DNA of 64,000 nucleotides, from positions 434,001-498,000 of the forward strand of contig QKWM01000004.1 in NCBI GenBank assembly GCA_003248315.1, given 5' to 3'. The position numbers and the translations under genes are program-made. This document shows, piece after piece, positions 28,153-37,905 of the stretch. The notes under the pieces were generated by a model. It ran no database searches. It saw only the letters and a list, made by a program, of their open reading frames with translations, and was not told where the DNA came from. Source of the DNA: Streptomyces sp. SW4 (GTDB lineage: Bacteria; Actinomycetota; Actinomycetes; Streptomycetales; Streptomycetaceae). Every line of letters begins with the position of its first letter. The first letter of the stretch is position 1.

Positions 28153-30186
28153 TCAGCCCGTCTCCGTCTGTCGTGTCTCGGTCTGGCGTGTCTCGGTCTG
28201 CCGTGTCTCGGTCTGCCGTGTCTCGGTCTGCCGCGCCGCCGCGTCGATCGCGGCCAGCGACTTACGGACCTGGTTACGGTCCGTGGTGTACCAGAAGTCG
28301 GGCAGTGACGCCTTGAGATAGCTGCCGTACCGGGCCGTCGCCAGGCGCGGGTCGAGCACCGCGACCACACCGCGATCGCCCGACGCCCGCACCAGCCGGC
28401 CGGCGCCCTGGGCCATGAGCAGCGCGGCGTGCGTGGCGGCGACCGCCATGAAGCCGTTGCCCCGGCCTCCTCCACGGCCTTCTGGCGGGCGCTCATCAGC
28501 GGATCGTCGGGCCGCGGGAACGGGATCTTGTCCATGACCACCAGCTGGCAGCTGGGGCCCGGCACGTCGACGCCCTGCCACAGCGAAAGGGTGCCGAACA
28601 GACACGTCCTCGGATCGGCGGCGAAGTTCTTGATCAGCTCGCCGAGCGTCTCCTCGCCCTGCAGCAGGATCGGGAACTCGGGATGCGGGAACGCAGCTCC
28701 TCGGCGGCCAGCTGGGCCGCCCGCATCGAGGAGAACAGGCCGAGCGTGCGGCCGCCGGCCGCCTGGATCAGCTCCGTCAGCTCGTCCAGCATGTCGCCGC
28801 GGTCACCGTCCCGCGCCGGCCGCGCCAGATGCTTCGCGACGTACAGGATGCCCTGCTTGCGGTAGTCGAACGGCGAGCCGACGTCGACGCCCTTCCACTG
28901 GGGTACGTCGTCGCCCTCGGTGCCCTCCGGGGCGAGGCCCAGGGAGGCGCCCACGCCGTTGAAGTCGCCGCCGAGTTTCAGGGTCGCGGAGGTCAGCACG
29001 ACGGAACGGTCCGCGAAGAGCTTCTCGCGCAGCAGTCCCGACACGGACATGGGTGCCACGCGCAGCGAGGCGCCGAAGCGGTCGTGCCGCTCGTACCAGA
29101 CGACGTCCCACTCGGAGCCGTTCACGATCCGCTCGGCCACGTCGTGGACGTTCTCCACGGAGGCCAGGGCCTGTTTGCGGACGGCGTCCTCGTCCTGGAC
29201 GGACTTGTCGCGGGTGGCGCCGATGGCGGAGATCACCGTGCGGCAGGCGTCGCGCAGAGCCATGAGCGCGTACCCGAGGTCCTCCGGGATCTCCTCCAGG
29301 CGGCCCGGCAGGGCCAGCTCCATCAGCCGCTCGAAACCCTCCGACGCGGTCTGGAGCTGGTCGGCCGCCTTCTCGTTCACCAGCTTGGCGGCGCGCCGCA
29401 CCGCGCGGTTGACCTGGCCCGGGGTCAGCTCGCCGGTCGCGACGCCGGTGACCCGGGAGACCAGCTCGTGGGCCTCGTCGACGATCAGCACCTCGTGCTG
29501 CGGGAGGACCGGGGCACCCTCGATGGCGTCGATCGCGAGCAGCGCGTGGTTGGTGACGACGACCTCCGACAGTTTGGCCCGCTCCCGGGCCATCTCGGCG
29601 AAGCACTCGGCGCCGTACGCGCACTTCGAGGCGCCCAGGCACTCCCGGGAGGACACCGAGACCTGCGACCAGGCGCGGTCCGAGACACCGGGGGTGAGGT
29701 CGTCCCGGTCCCCGGTCTCCGTCTCGTCCGCCCAGTCGCGCATGCGCAGCAGGTCCTGGCCCAGCTTGCTGGTGGGGCCGCGGCCTCGAACTGGTCGAAC
29801 AGGCCCTCCTCCTCGTCCTGCGGCACTCCTTCGTGGAGGCGGTGCAGGCACAGGTAGTTCGACCGGCCCTTGAGCATGGCGAACTCCGGGCGGCGGCGGA
29901 GCAGCGGATGGAGCGCGTCCACGGTGCGCGGCAGGTCGCGCTCCACGAGCTGGCGCTGGAGGGCGAGGGTGGCAGTGGCCACGACGACCCGCTCACCGTG
30001 CGCCAGAGCGGGCACCAGGTAACCCAGGGACTTGCCGGTGCCGGTGCCCGCCTGGACCAGCAGGTGGGTGCCGTCGTCGATCGCTTCCGCGACGGCTTCG
30101 GCCATCGCCACCTGGCCGGGGCGCTGCGTGCCGCCGACGGCGGTGACGGCGGCGTGCAGGAGTTCGGGGAGTGAGGGCTTCGTCAT
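28153..30186 (-). CDS. DinG-type iron-sulfur helicase (frameshifted)
   Basis: An XPD/DinG-family 5'-3' helicase. Start ATG at 30186 (MTKPSLPELLHAAVTAVGG). Walker A is VQAGTGTGKSLGYLVPAL near residue 43. The Fe-S cysteines are in GRSNYLCLHR and RECLGASKCAYGAECFAE. The DEAH box is VLIVDEAHELVSR. C-terminal helicase motifs include LFGTLSLWQGVDVPGPSCQL and GAGRLVRASGDRGVVAVLDP. The C-terminus ends in five RQTET pentapeptides, encoded by a 15-bp tandem repeat. The frame breaks near 29780, 28680 and 28465, so the product is assembled from three frames. It is convergent with lexA. In E. coli dinG is an SOS gene, but no SOS box is visible here. Confidence 0.88.
28161..28232 (-). repeat. 15-bp tandem repeat in the 3' end of the dinG-like gene
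   Basis: Five copies of a 15-bp unit (TCTCGGTCTGCCGTG as read on the plus strand) encode RQTET repeats at the protein's C-terminus. The copies are nearly identical. Confidence 0.92.
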
Positions 30187-30198
30187 AGCGCGACCACC

Positions 30199-31012
30199 CT
30201 ACGACCCGGGACTGACAATCGGGCGATCACGCCGGGGACGATCAACGCCGCGTGGGAAGCGTTCGCGGATCATCAGCGCGGCCCGCTTGGCCGGCAGGTC
30301 GACCTCGGCGGCGCGGCGGAAGCCGGCGGAACGGAAGGCGGCGACGGAGGGGACGTTGCGGACGTCCGGCTCCGCGAGCACGCGCGCGCAGCGAGGCCGT
30401 CTGGCCAGCACCAGGTCGGCCACGGTCCGGATCAGGGTGGTGCCGAGGCCGCGCCCGCGGTCGGCGGCGTCGCCGATGAGCAGGTGGATGCCGGTGTCGT
30501 GCGGCCGGACGGGCAGTGGCGGGCCAGCGGATCGAGGTCGGCGCGGTAGATCTCCCAGTAGCTCATCGGCGTGCCGTCCAGGACGCCGACGCACGGGACG
30601 CTCCGGCCGTCGCCGCTCAGCTGGGCCCTCAGATGGTCCTCGGTGACGCTCGGCGGCCCGGCCAGCTCCCAGAACGCGGCGACGGCGGGGTCGTTCATCC
30701 AGCGGGCCACGAGGGGCAGGTCCCGTTCGAGACGGACGGGAACCAGGTGGAAGACTCCCGCGTTCGTGATGCGGGGCCCCAGTCCGCGACGCGATCGAGG
30801 AGGTCGTCGCCGAGCCAGGGCGGCGTGTGCGCTGGGCCGGGCGTGGCGACGCCGGGGCCCGGGCCCGGGTCAGGAACAGGGCCCTGATCGTCCGGCGCCA
30901 TGAGGGTGGCGAAGCCCTCGGGGAGCCGGAGATCCACGGTGTCCTCGCCGTCGCTGCCCACTCCGGCACTCGGTTCGGTACCGGCTTCGGCGCTCGCGTC
31001 GGTGGGTGGCAC
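30199..31012 (-). CDS. GNAT N-acyltransferase of siderophore type (frameshifted)
   Basis: Likely acylates an N-hydroxylysine or polyamine for a hydroxamate siderophore, as IucB does. Start ATG at 31012 (MPPTDASAEAGTEPSAGVGS). The N-terminal 80 residues are low complexity. The acyltransferase fold runs from RITNAGVFHLVPVRLERDLP through MNDPAVAAFWELAGPPSVTE and SYWEIYRADLDPLARH to the acetyl-CoA loop DAADRGRGLGTTLIRTVAD, then NVPSVAAFRSAGFRR. The frame breaks near 30775 and 30512. It lies downstream of the IucA/IucC gene on the same strand, with 260 bp of repeat-rich DNA between. The substrate is inferred from context only. Confidence 0.83.
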
Positions 31013-31072
31013 GGCGGCGCTCCTCTCAGCGGTTCGGCAGACGGGACGGTCTGCGGTGCAGGTCGGCGGATG

Positions 31073-31165
31073 GTGATCGGTGGTCGGTGGTCGGTGGTCG
31101 GCGGATGGTGATCGGGAGTCGGAACTCGGTGATCGGTGGTCGGTGGTCGGTGGTCGGGAGTCGGT
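31073..31165. repeat. GGTGGTC-rich repeat with 56-bp period
   Basis: A 29-base block starting GTGATCGGTGGTCGGTGG occurs at 31073 and again at 31129. Within each block GGTCGGT is itself repeated three times. The block lies between the GNAT and IucA/IucC genes. Confidence 0.85.
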
Positions 31166-31272
31166 GCTGACGGTCAGGGTCGGCGGTCAAGAGGTCCGGC
31201 GGTCACGGAGCCGGCGGCCCGGAGCCGGCGGTCGGGACGCGCGGTCAGGGGCCGGGGTCAGGGGCCCGGGGA

Positions 31273-33222
31273 TCAGCACTGCAACGGGTTGGCGATCGTG
31301 ACGTAGACGGACTGGGTGTCGACGGGACCCACGAGCTCGTCGAGGCCGTGCAGGCGGGTCAGCAGGTTGGCCTTGCAGCGCAGCACGGGTGATTCCAGGA
31401 GCCTGGCGGGCAGCGAGCCGTACGGGCTGTCCGGGCCGGCGGCGGTGCGGAGGAACCGGCGGAAGGCCGCCAGCAGCAACCGCTCGTCGGCGAGGCGCTG
31501 GGAGCCGAAGGCGCCGATGAGCCCGAACACGTTGTTGATGCCGAGGTAGTACGCGAAACGCTCGTCGGTGACCTCGTCAGCGACGAAGGTGTCGCTGGCC
31601 TCTCCGATGCCCGGCAGCCGCGCGTCCAGCTCCGGGCGCCGTGACGCGCGGAAGTAGTAGCCCTGGTTGTCGCGGTAGCGCCCGCCGGCGGGCCAGCCGT
31701 CGGTGTCGAGGAGGACCAGCGTGTTCTGCTGGTGTGCCTCCAGGGCGATCCCGGCCGTTCCGTCGAGCCACAGCACCGGCCGCACCACCTGCTCCAGATA
31801 GCGCAGGAACCACTCGGCGGCCACCGCGCTCACCGGGCGCCCGCTGCGGCCGGCGAGACGCGTGACCAGCTCCGCGAGCCGGGAGGAGCCGGCGGGCGGC
31901 GGCTCCTGGCACCCGTACCGCGTGCCGGGGCGGGGCGCGACCAGGGCGGCGACGCAGGAGACGTCGTCGGTCGGCCCGAAGGGGTTGTGCCGGACGACGA
32001 CGTCGAGTCCGCGTACGGGCGTGCCGTCCGGGGTGTCCACGGCGAGCCAGGCGGGATCGCGGACGATGTCGAACGCCGGGTGCGCGGCGCGCCACTGCCG
32101 GGACAGCCCGCCGCGCAGCAGACGGTGGACCTCGACTCCCCGGTGCAGTTCCTTGCGGAGGTTCTCCCGGCGGGAGTTGGTGATGTGCAGGCCCAGCGAG
32201 AGCTTGAGCATCGCCGGGGCGCCGGTCCGGTGGACGGTGCGGACGGAGGACGTGGGGTGCCAGGGCTCCCCCACGGCGCCGAGGTCGCGGAGCAGACCGG
32301 CGTCGAGGAGGGCGGCGGCATCGGGGCGGTCGCGCAGTTCGCGGAGCTGCCAGGGGTGCACGGGGAGCACGGCGTACCCGTCGGGCAGCGGCGGCACGTC
32401 CCGGGCGAGGCGCGCGGTGAGCCGGGGAGCGGGGACGGGCCGGCCGCGCTCGGTCCAGGCGGAGTCGGCGGCGAGGACGGACGGGGCGACCGCCAGCCAG
32501 TGCAGGCGGAACGCGCCGCGCAGCTCCGGCGAGTACCGCCACGTCTCCGCGTCGGTCAGCCCTTCACGGCTCTTGGGCGTGGGGTGCAGGGGTGGCCCAA
32601 GAGAAGGGACTGTTCGGCGGTGAGGAAGAGGTCGGGGACCGCTGCCGGGTGTTGGTGTGCCGGGGGCGGCTGGTGGGCCGAGCGCTCGTGGGCCGGGGCT
32701 GCTGAGCCGGGAGGTGGTGGCCCGGGGCAGGTGTGCAACCCGGCTGCGGTCCCGGTGTGCGCGGAGGAAGACGGCCGTCCGACGCACGGAGTCGGCGACG
32801 CGGGCGACCAGGTCGACGGAGTCGGCGCCGGCCGGGTCCGCCGATTCCCGGGCGAGCAGCGCGGCGACGCCGACGGCGTCGGCCGGCGGGGCGTCCTCCG
32901 GTGCGTCGGCGTGCCGGGGCGGGCCGAAGCGGTGCCACCCGGTCGGCGACCAGTAGGCGACGGGGACCAGCAGAGCGGTGCCGCTGGCGGGCAACGGCAC
33001 GCGCAGGACGCCGTCGACGGGCTCGGCCGCCCCGGTCTCACGGACCCAGCAGCGCAGCAGGTTCTCGACGGCGGCCGCCTCGGCCGCCCTGTGCGGGTCG
33101 GCGGTGGCCGGGAGTTCGGCCGGGACGTCCGCGCGGTGGCCACCGGTTTCCGTGGGAGGGCCGCTCGACGGCCATGGCACCTGCGCGGCGCCGGGTCCCT
33201 GGGACACGGACGCGATCCTCAC
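31273..33222 (-). CDS. IucA/IucC-family NIS siderophore synthetase (frameshifted)
   Basis: An ATP-dependent ligase that joins citrate or a related carboxylate to an amine. Start GTG at 33222 (VRIASVSQGPGAAQ), overlapping the aminotransferase stop by four bases, so the two genes are translationally coupled. Family motifs: HPTPKSREGLTDAETWRYSP near residue 225, LPVHPWQL, the ATP-binding TSSVRTVHRT...LKLSLGLHITNSRREN near 330, VVVRHNPFG, ALEAHQQNTLVLLDTDGWPA with RYRDNQGYYFR near 510, and INNVFGLIGAFGSQRLADE. The C-terminal FhuF-like part ends in KANLLTRLHGLDELVGPVDT. About 650 residues. The stretch 32590-32700 is out of frame. The product is unknown. Confidence 0.92.
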   Translation of the reverse strand: MRIASVSQGPGAAQVPWPSSGPPTETGGHRADVPAELPATADPHRAAEAAAVENLLRCWVRETGAAEPVDGVLRVPLPASGTALLVPVAYWSPTGWHRFGPPRHADAPEDAPPADAVGVAALLARESADPAGADSVDLVARVADSVRRTAVFLRAHRDRSRVAHLPRATTSRLSSPGPRALGPPAAPGTPTPGSGPRPLPHRRTVPSLGPPLHPTPKSREGLTDAETWRYSPELRGAFRLHWLAVAPSVLAADSAWTERGRPVPAPRLTARLARDVPPLPDGYAVLPVHPWQLRELRDRPDAAALLDAGLLRDLGAVGEPWHPTSSVRTVHRTGAPAMLKLSLGLHITNSRRENLRKELHRGVEVHRLLRGGLSRQWRAAHPAFDIVRDPAWLAVDTPDGTPVRGLDVVVRHNPFGPTDDVSCVAALVAPRPGTRYGCQEPPPAGSSRLAELVTRLAGRSGRPVSAVAAEWFLRYLEQVVRPVLWLDGTAGIALEAHQQNTLVLLDTDGWPAGGRYRDNQGYYFRASRRPELDARLPGIGEASDTFVADEVTDERFAYYLGINNVFGLIGAFGSQRLADERLLLAAFRRFLRTAAGPDSPYGSLPARLLESPVLRCKANLLTRLHGLDELVGPVDTQSVYVTIANPLQC

Positions 33223-34430
33223 CAGCGGCTCCCTTCGGCATCGCTTGGAGTCACGGCTCCCACGGCGTCGGTGAGTCGGTCGAGCACCGCCGCCGCCTGC
33301 TCCTCGCTCACGGTCAGCGGCGGAAGCAGCCGTACGACGTTCCCCTCGGGGCCGCCGACGTCCACGAGGAGGCCGCGGCGCAGGCACTCCCGGCGTACCG
33401 CCGCGGCCAGTTCGCGCGGGCGTCGTCGGCGGTCGTGGGAGCCGGGCTCGTCACCGGGTGAACCTTCGGCGCGGTCGTCCTCGGGGTCGGCCAGCTCGAC
33501 GCCGATCATCAACCCCCGCCCTCGGACGGCCCCGACGTGGGGATACCGCTCGGGCAGTTCCCGCAGCCGGGCCAGCATGCGCGAGCCGAGAACCGACGCG
33601 TGCTCCACCAGCCCGTTCTCGCGGATGTGGGCGAGGGTCGCCGTGCCCGCGGCCATCGCCAGTTGGTTGCCGCGGACGCCCCCCGTCGCGTCGGTTCCGG
33701 GGTCCCCGGCGTCGAGGTCGGCGCGGTGGACGACGACGGCCAGCGGCAGCCCGCCGCCGATCGCCCCGGCGAGAACCATCGCATCGGGCGTGACGCCGCT
33801 GTGCTCCACGGCCCAGAAGGCGCCGGTGCGGCCGACCCCGGTCTCGGACTCGTCGACGACGAGGGGAAGGGCCCGGCCCACGGTGAGCCTCGGGACACGG
33901 CACGACCAGGCGTCGGTCACGGTCACCTCGCCGTCGTCGTCCCGAGCCGTACGCCCTGCCGTACTCCCAGCCGTACGGCCCGTTCCCCCTGCCGTGTCGC
34001 CCGCGCCGGACGCGCCGCCGCCTCCGCCTCCGTCCCGGCCCGCGCGGGTCCGTGCCGCCGCGGCCCGGGCGAGGCGCACCGCGAGCTCCAGGGCGTCCGT
34101 CCGGGACGGTCCGCAGAACCGCACGCGCGCGTGCCCCGCGAGACCGGTCGGCAGACAGCGCTCCAGTTCGGCGACGAAGGCGTCCTCCACGGGCGTCGCG
34201 AGGCCGAGGGGCTGCAGGGGAGCGCCGGAGTCGAGGACCTTGCGGACCGCCTCGAGTACGACGGGATGGTGATGTCCCAGAGCGAGCATCCCGGCGCCGG
34301 AGAGGCAATCGAGGTAGCGTCGGCCGTCCGCGCCCTCGACGGTGAGCCCCCGGGCCCGGACGGGCACGACCGGCAGGGAGCGCCCGTAGGCGCGCGCCGA
34401 CGGCTCGCGCATCGCCTGACGCTTCGTCAT
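33219..34430 (-). CDS. Class III aminotransferase-like protein lacking the catalytic lysine
   Basis: Resembles diaminobutyrate-2-oxoglutarate aminotransferases at both ends: ARGLTVEGADGRRYLDCLSG and ALGHHHPVVLEAVRKVLDSG near the N-terminus, GPSRTDALELAVRLARAAA near residue 110, VVDESETGVGRTGAFWAVE near 185, RGNQLAMAAGTATLAHIREN near 240, and VRGRGLMIGVEL. The middle is replaced by a Gly/Arg/Thr-rich linker of about 45 residues, missing roughly 100 residues with the PLP-phosphate site. Where SKAIGGG carries the PLP lysine, this protein reads AGAIGGG. The frame is intact with no sign of error. Translationally coupled to the NIS synthetase. Start ATG 34430 or 34412, no good ribosome binding site. 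Transaminase activity is doubtful. Confidence 0.8.
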   Translation of the reverse strand: MTKRQAMREPSARAYGRSLPVVPVRARGLTVEGADGRRYLDCLSGAGMLALGHHHPVVLEAVRKVLDSGAPLQPLGLATPVEDAFVAELERCLPTGLAGHARVRFCGPSRTDALELAVRLARAAAARTRAGRDGGGGGGASGAGDTAGGTGRTAGSTAGRTARDDDGEVTVTDAWSCRVPRLTVGRALPLVVDESETGVGRTGAFWAVEHSGVTPDAMVLAGAIGGGLPLAVVVHRADLDAGDPGTDATGGVRGNQLAMAAGTATLAHIRENGLVEHASVLGSRMLARLRELPERYPHVGAVRGRGLMIGVELADPEDDRAEGSPGDEPGSHDRRRRPRELAAAVRRECLRRGLLVDVGGPEGNVVRLLPPLTVSEEQAAAVLDRLTDAVGAVTPSDAEGSRW

Positions 34431-35043
34431 ATACGGTCGCTGCGTCCTAGACGGCGGTTCCGGCCGGCCCGGCGCGACGCCCTCGCGCTCGACGCCCGCC
34501 GAACCCATGGCCGCAGTCACCGCCGTACCCACGGCCCTCACCGCCGTACCCAGGGCCCTCACCGCCGTACCCGCCATGCCGCCTCCCCCATCCCTCCGCC
34601 TCGGACACCGATCACCCCACCGCTACAACCCCGGTCCCCGCGGCCGGTTACGGGTCACGTCGAGATCGGCCGTGGCACGGGCCCGGCGCGCCCGGCGGCA
34701 AACGGCCGGCCGCCCGGCCGTTTGCTCGCCACTGACCACTGACCACCGGCCGCTCACCACTGACCGCAGACCGCTCGCCGCCGGGCACCGGCCGCTCACC
34801 GTTCGCCGCCGAGCACCGGCCGCTCGCCGTTCACCGAAACCCCACCCGCCCCTACGTCTCGCGCACCGGCGTTTCGGCCACCCGGCCTTGCCCGGGCGCG
34901 GCTTCAGGACGGGGCCCGTGGCTCGGACCCCTTGCCCCTCAAGGACTCGAGGCCGTCCGGAATCGAGCGCGTTCGAATCCCGTGCTCCGTCGTTGAGTTG
35001 GTCATCGCCGTGTCATCCAGGTGCGGCCCCGACCCGAGGAGGG
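34431..35043. other. Divergent gap of the siderophore locus
   Basis: About 610 bp between the aminotransferase-like gene and the ABC exporter. It contains three 21-bp repeats (34519-34580), a run of GACCACTGACC / CACCGGCCGCTC repetitions (34725-34835), and unique sequence from 34840 to 35030 that should hold the exporter promoter. No small peptide gene could be supported. Confidence 0.5.
34519..34580. repeat. Three-copy 21-bp tandem repeat
   Basis: Units ACCGCCGTACCCACGGCCCTC and close variants follow each other three times, just upstream of the aminotransferase-like gene. Read on the minus strand they give TAVRALG-type codons, but this lies outside the recognisable protein. Confidence 0.82.
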
Positions 35044-36936
35044 ATGCAGGTGGACGCGACCGACGCCTCGACCACGGAGCGGACGGCACCTCCCCCACCG
35101 CCGCCGGCCACCATCACGTACACGGGTGCCCACGGGAAGAACCCCTGGCGGAGGCCGGTTTCGGCGCCATGTGCCGCCGTCTGCCCGGCGTCCTCGGCCA
35201 GACCGCCCGCATGGCCTGGGCCGTCGACAGGCCCGGTGTCGTCCTCCTCCTGGTGTGCCAGCTCCTCACCGGCGCCACCGCCGCCACGGTCCTCGCGTTC
35301 ACCGCCGAGGCCATGACACACCTCCTCGGATCCGGCACCGTGTCCGAACGCCTGCGCGGTGCGCTGCCCGCCCTGATCGTCGTCACGGCCGCCGCGGCCC
35401 TCGGCCGGGTGAGCGGCGCCCTGTCCTCCTACGCCGACGGGCGCATCACGCCCCGGCTGATGACGGAGGCGGACATCGCGCTCGTGGGCGCCGTGTGCCG
35501 GGTGGAGGCGTCCGCGTACGGCGAGGACGGCTTCGCCGACCGCCAGGAGGCGGCCGAGGTGGGGTGACCCGTACCAGACTGATGGTGCAGGACAGCCAGC
35601 GATTCATGGCCGCCGTGATCCGCATGATCGCGGCGAGCGGGGTGCTCACCGCCCTCCACTGGATGCTGCTGCCGCTGCTCCTGCTGGCCGTGATCCCGGC
35701 GGGCGCCGGCGCCGTGCTGTCCGCACGCGTCGACTACGAGACGCACTACCTGAACGTCGCCGACCGCAACGTCCGCTCGATGATGCGGTGGTGGGCCACG
35801 TACTCCCGTCACGGTGACGAGGTCCGGGCCAACGGGATGACCGGCTACCTGATCCACTGGTACCGGGCGCTCTCCGACCGCATCGACCAGCGCACGCTCG
35901 CCGCCGCGCCCAGGGCCCTGCGCATCGTGCTGGCGACGAGCGCGCTGGGCGGCGTGTTCCTGCTCGCCACCTGGGGCGCGCTGGCCTGGCTGGCCGCCGG
36001 CGGCCGCGTCGCCCTCCCGGTGGCCGCCACCGCGGTCGTCGCCGTGCAGACCACGCTGGCGGCGCTCACCCAGTTCGTGCTCCACGGGGCGGCGATGTTC
36101 CACACGTCTCTCTACCTGGCGGACATGCGCTCGTTCCTGGACCTGGCCGCCGCGCGCGCTCCCCGGCGCGGGGAGCTGACCGTGCCCGAGCAGGTGGACG
36201 AGATCCGCCTCGACGAAGTCGTCTACCGCTATCCCGGCAAGGAGGAACCGGCCGTCGACGGCGTGTCCCTGACGCTGCGGCGCGGTGAGATCCTGGCCGT
36301 GGTCGGCGAGAACGGCTCCGGCAAGTCCACCCTGACCAAGCTCATCACCGGCATCCTCCTCGCCGACAAGGGCCGGGTCCTGTGGGACGGCGTCGACCTG
36401 GCCCGCGCCGACCCCGACGCCGTCTGGGAGCGCACGGCGCTCGTCCCGCAGAACTTCGCCTGCTGGCCGCTGCGGGCGCGCGAGAACATCACGCTCGGAC
36501 AGCCCCGGACCTGGGACGACGGGCCCGTGTGGGAGGCGGTCGACGCCGTCGGCATGCGCGAGGCGGTCGAGAAGCTGCCGCAACAGCTCGACACGCTCCT
36601 CGCCAGAGAGCTGTGGGGCGGTGCGGAACTCTCCGGCGGCCAGTGGCAGCGCCTCGCCTGCGCACGCGCGCTGTACCGGCGGCCGCCGCTGCTGATCCTG
36701 GACGAGCCGACCTCGCAGATGGACCCCCGGGCGAGCACGGCATCTTCGCGAGGATCAAGGCCGTCGCCGCGGAACGCATCACCGTCATCGTCACCCACCG
36801 CCTGGAGAACACCAGGATCGCCGACCACATCGTGGTCATGGAAGCGGGCCGCATCACGGAACAGGGCCGCTACGACGACCTCGTCCACGCCGGCGGCACC
36901 TTCGCCGCCCTCCTCCACCTCTCCCAGGACCGCTGA
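35044..36936 (+). CDS. ABC exporter, fused membrane and ATPase domains (frameshifted)
   Basis: A type I half-exporter. Start ATG at 35044 (MQVDATDASTTERTA) after GAGGAGGG. The membrane domain (residues about 50-330) has six hydrophobic spans (for example VVLLLVCQLLTGATAATVLA, ALIVVTAAAALGRVSGALSS, LLPLLLLAVIPAGAGAVLSA, LATWGALAWLAAGGRV). The ATPase has Walker A VGENGSGKSTLTKLI, Q-loop LVPQNFACWPL, signature LSGGQWQRLACARALY, Walker B LLILDEPTSQMDP and switch His VIVTHRLEN. The frame breaks near 35155, 35562 and 36738. It diverges from the siderophore operon and is followed by a methyltransferase gene, so export of that pathway's product is a reasonable inference. Confidence 0.88.
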
Positions 36937-37006
36937 CCCCGAGCCCGCCCCGGGACCGCCGACCACCGATCCCGCACCAGCAGCGCCGATGGAGGGAACC
37001 GACCCC

Positions 37007-37717
37007 ATGAACCTGGAGTCCGATCCGACCTGGACCGTCTACGGCCGACGACAACTGGAACGCGGCTACGTGCCTCCCGTGCCCGACCGCATCGACTGGG
37101 GCTTCTGGCCCGGCGTCGGGCCGGGCGCGGAGGTCCTCGGGCCCCTCCGCGGGAAGCGCGTGCTCGACGTCGGTTCGGGCCCCGGTCACCACGCCGTCCA
37201 CCTGGCCCGCGCGCACGGCGCCCTGGTGGACGGTGTCGATCTCTCCCCCACCCAGCACCAGCGCGCCGTCAGCGCGCACGGTTCCGAGCCCGGTGTCCGC
37301 TTCCACTGCGCGGACGTCGCGGACCACCTGCGTCACGCCCGGCCCTACGACGCGGCGTACGGCTTGCGGACGTTCGGCTGCGTCGACCCGCTCCACCTCC
37401 TCCCCGCGCTGCGCGAAGGGCTGGTGGACGGCGCCCCTCTCGCCTTCTCCGCGCTGCACACCGATGCGGAAGGGCGTAGACCGTCCGACTCCCTGGAATC
37501 GCGCCGGGATTTCGTCCGGCTGCGGGACGTCGAGCCCATCCCCACCGTGGTATGGGTTCTCACGCCGCGGCTGTGGGAGGACCTGCTCACCGGGCACGGC
37601 TTCACCGTCGAGACCGTCGAGCTGCTGCGCGCCCCCGACGCCGGGAACCCGGTCGTGGTGCAGTTGGTCGTTGCCCGGCGGCGGGTTCTGCGACGGGACG
37701 TGGGGAGGTCCCGTTGA
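37007..37717 (+). CDS. SAM-dependent methyltransferase
   Basis: A 236-residue class I methyltransferase. Start ATG at 37007 (MNLESDPTWTVYGRRQLERG) after GGAGG. Motif I is RVLDVGSGPGHHAVHLARAH near residue 50, the acidic end of strand 2 is VDGVDLSPTQHQRA, and the post-II region is RFHCADVADHLRHARPYDAA. The later part has FGCVDPLHLLPALREGLVDG and a C-terminal sheet (GHGFTVETVELLRAPDAGNP). It is 70 bp downstream of the ABC exporter and probably co-transcribed with it. A tailoring role in the neighbouring siderophore-type pathway is inferred. Substrate unknown. Intact. Confidence 0.85.
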   Translation: MNLESDPTWTVYGRRQLERGYVPPVPDRIDWGFWPGVGPGAEVLGPLRGKRVLDVGSGPGHHAVHLARAHGALVDGVDLSPTQHQRAVSAHGSEPGVRFHCADVADHLRHARPYDAAYGLRTFGCVDPLHLLPALREGLVDGAPLAFSALHTDAEGRRPSDSLESRRDFVRLRDVEPIPTVVWVLTPRLWEDLLTGHGFTVETVELLRAPDAGNPVVVQLVVARRRVLRRDVGRSR

Positions 37718-37775
37718 GCGCCGTTGCGTCGTTCCGCAGGTCAGGCCGCTTGTAGCCGAACCGTTGCCGTTCCGT

Positions 37776-37805
37776 CTGAACTCCCCCACAGGGACCGCAT
37801 AGTGT
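37776..37805 (+). promoter_or_regulatory. Predicted promoter of the first lipoprotein protease
   Basis: CTGAAC (37776-37781) and TAGTGT (37800-37805) are 18 bp apart, a fair HrdB-type match, about 100 bp upstream of the start codon. Confidence 0.4.
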
Positions 37806-37905
37806 GTGGTGCCGTTCCAGGGCACCGTGCGGTGGGCGGCTCAGCCGAGCCGGCCGGGTCGTGCGGTGCCGGCGCCAGTACGTTCACAGCAGGGGGAGTA
37901 CCACC

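Noticed and set aside
34970..34998. GTTCGAATCCC resembling the T-loop of a tRNA, near a possible attachment site
   Set aside because: The flanking bases do not form a T-stem, no acceptor or anticodon arm fits upstream, and there is no CCA end or integrase gene.
34932..35043. Precursor peptide gene before the ABC exporter
   Set aside because: A TTG frame overlaps the exporter start but has no ribosome binding site, leader or core pattern, and it runs on into the exporter in a frame created by an indel.
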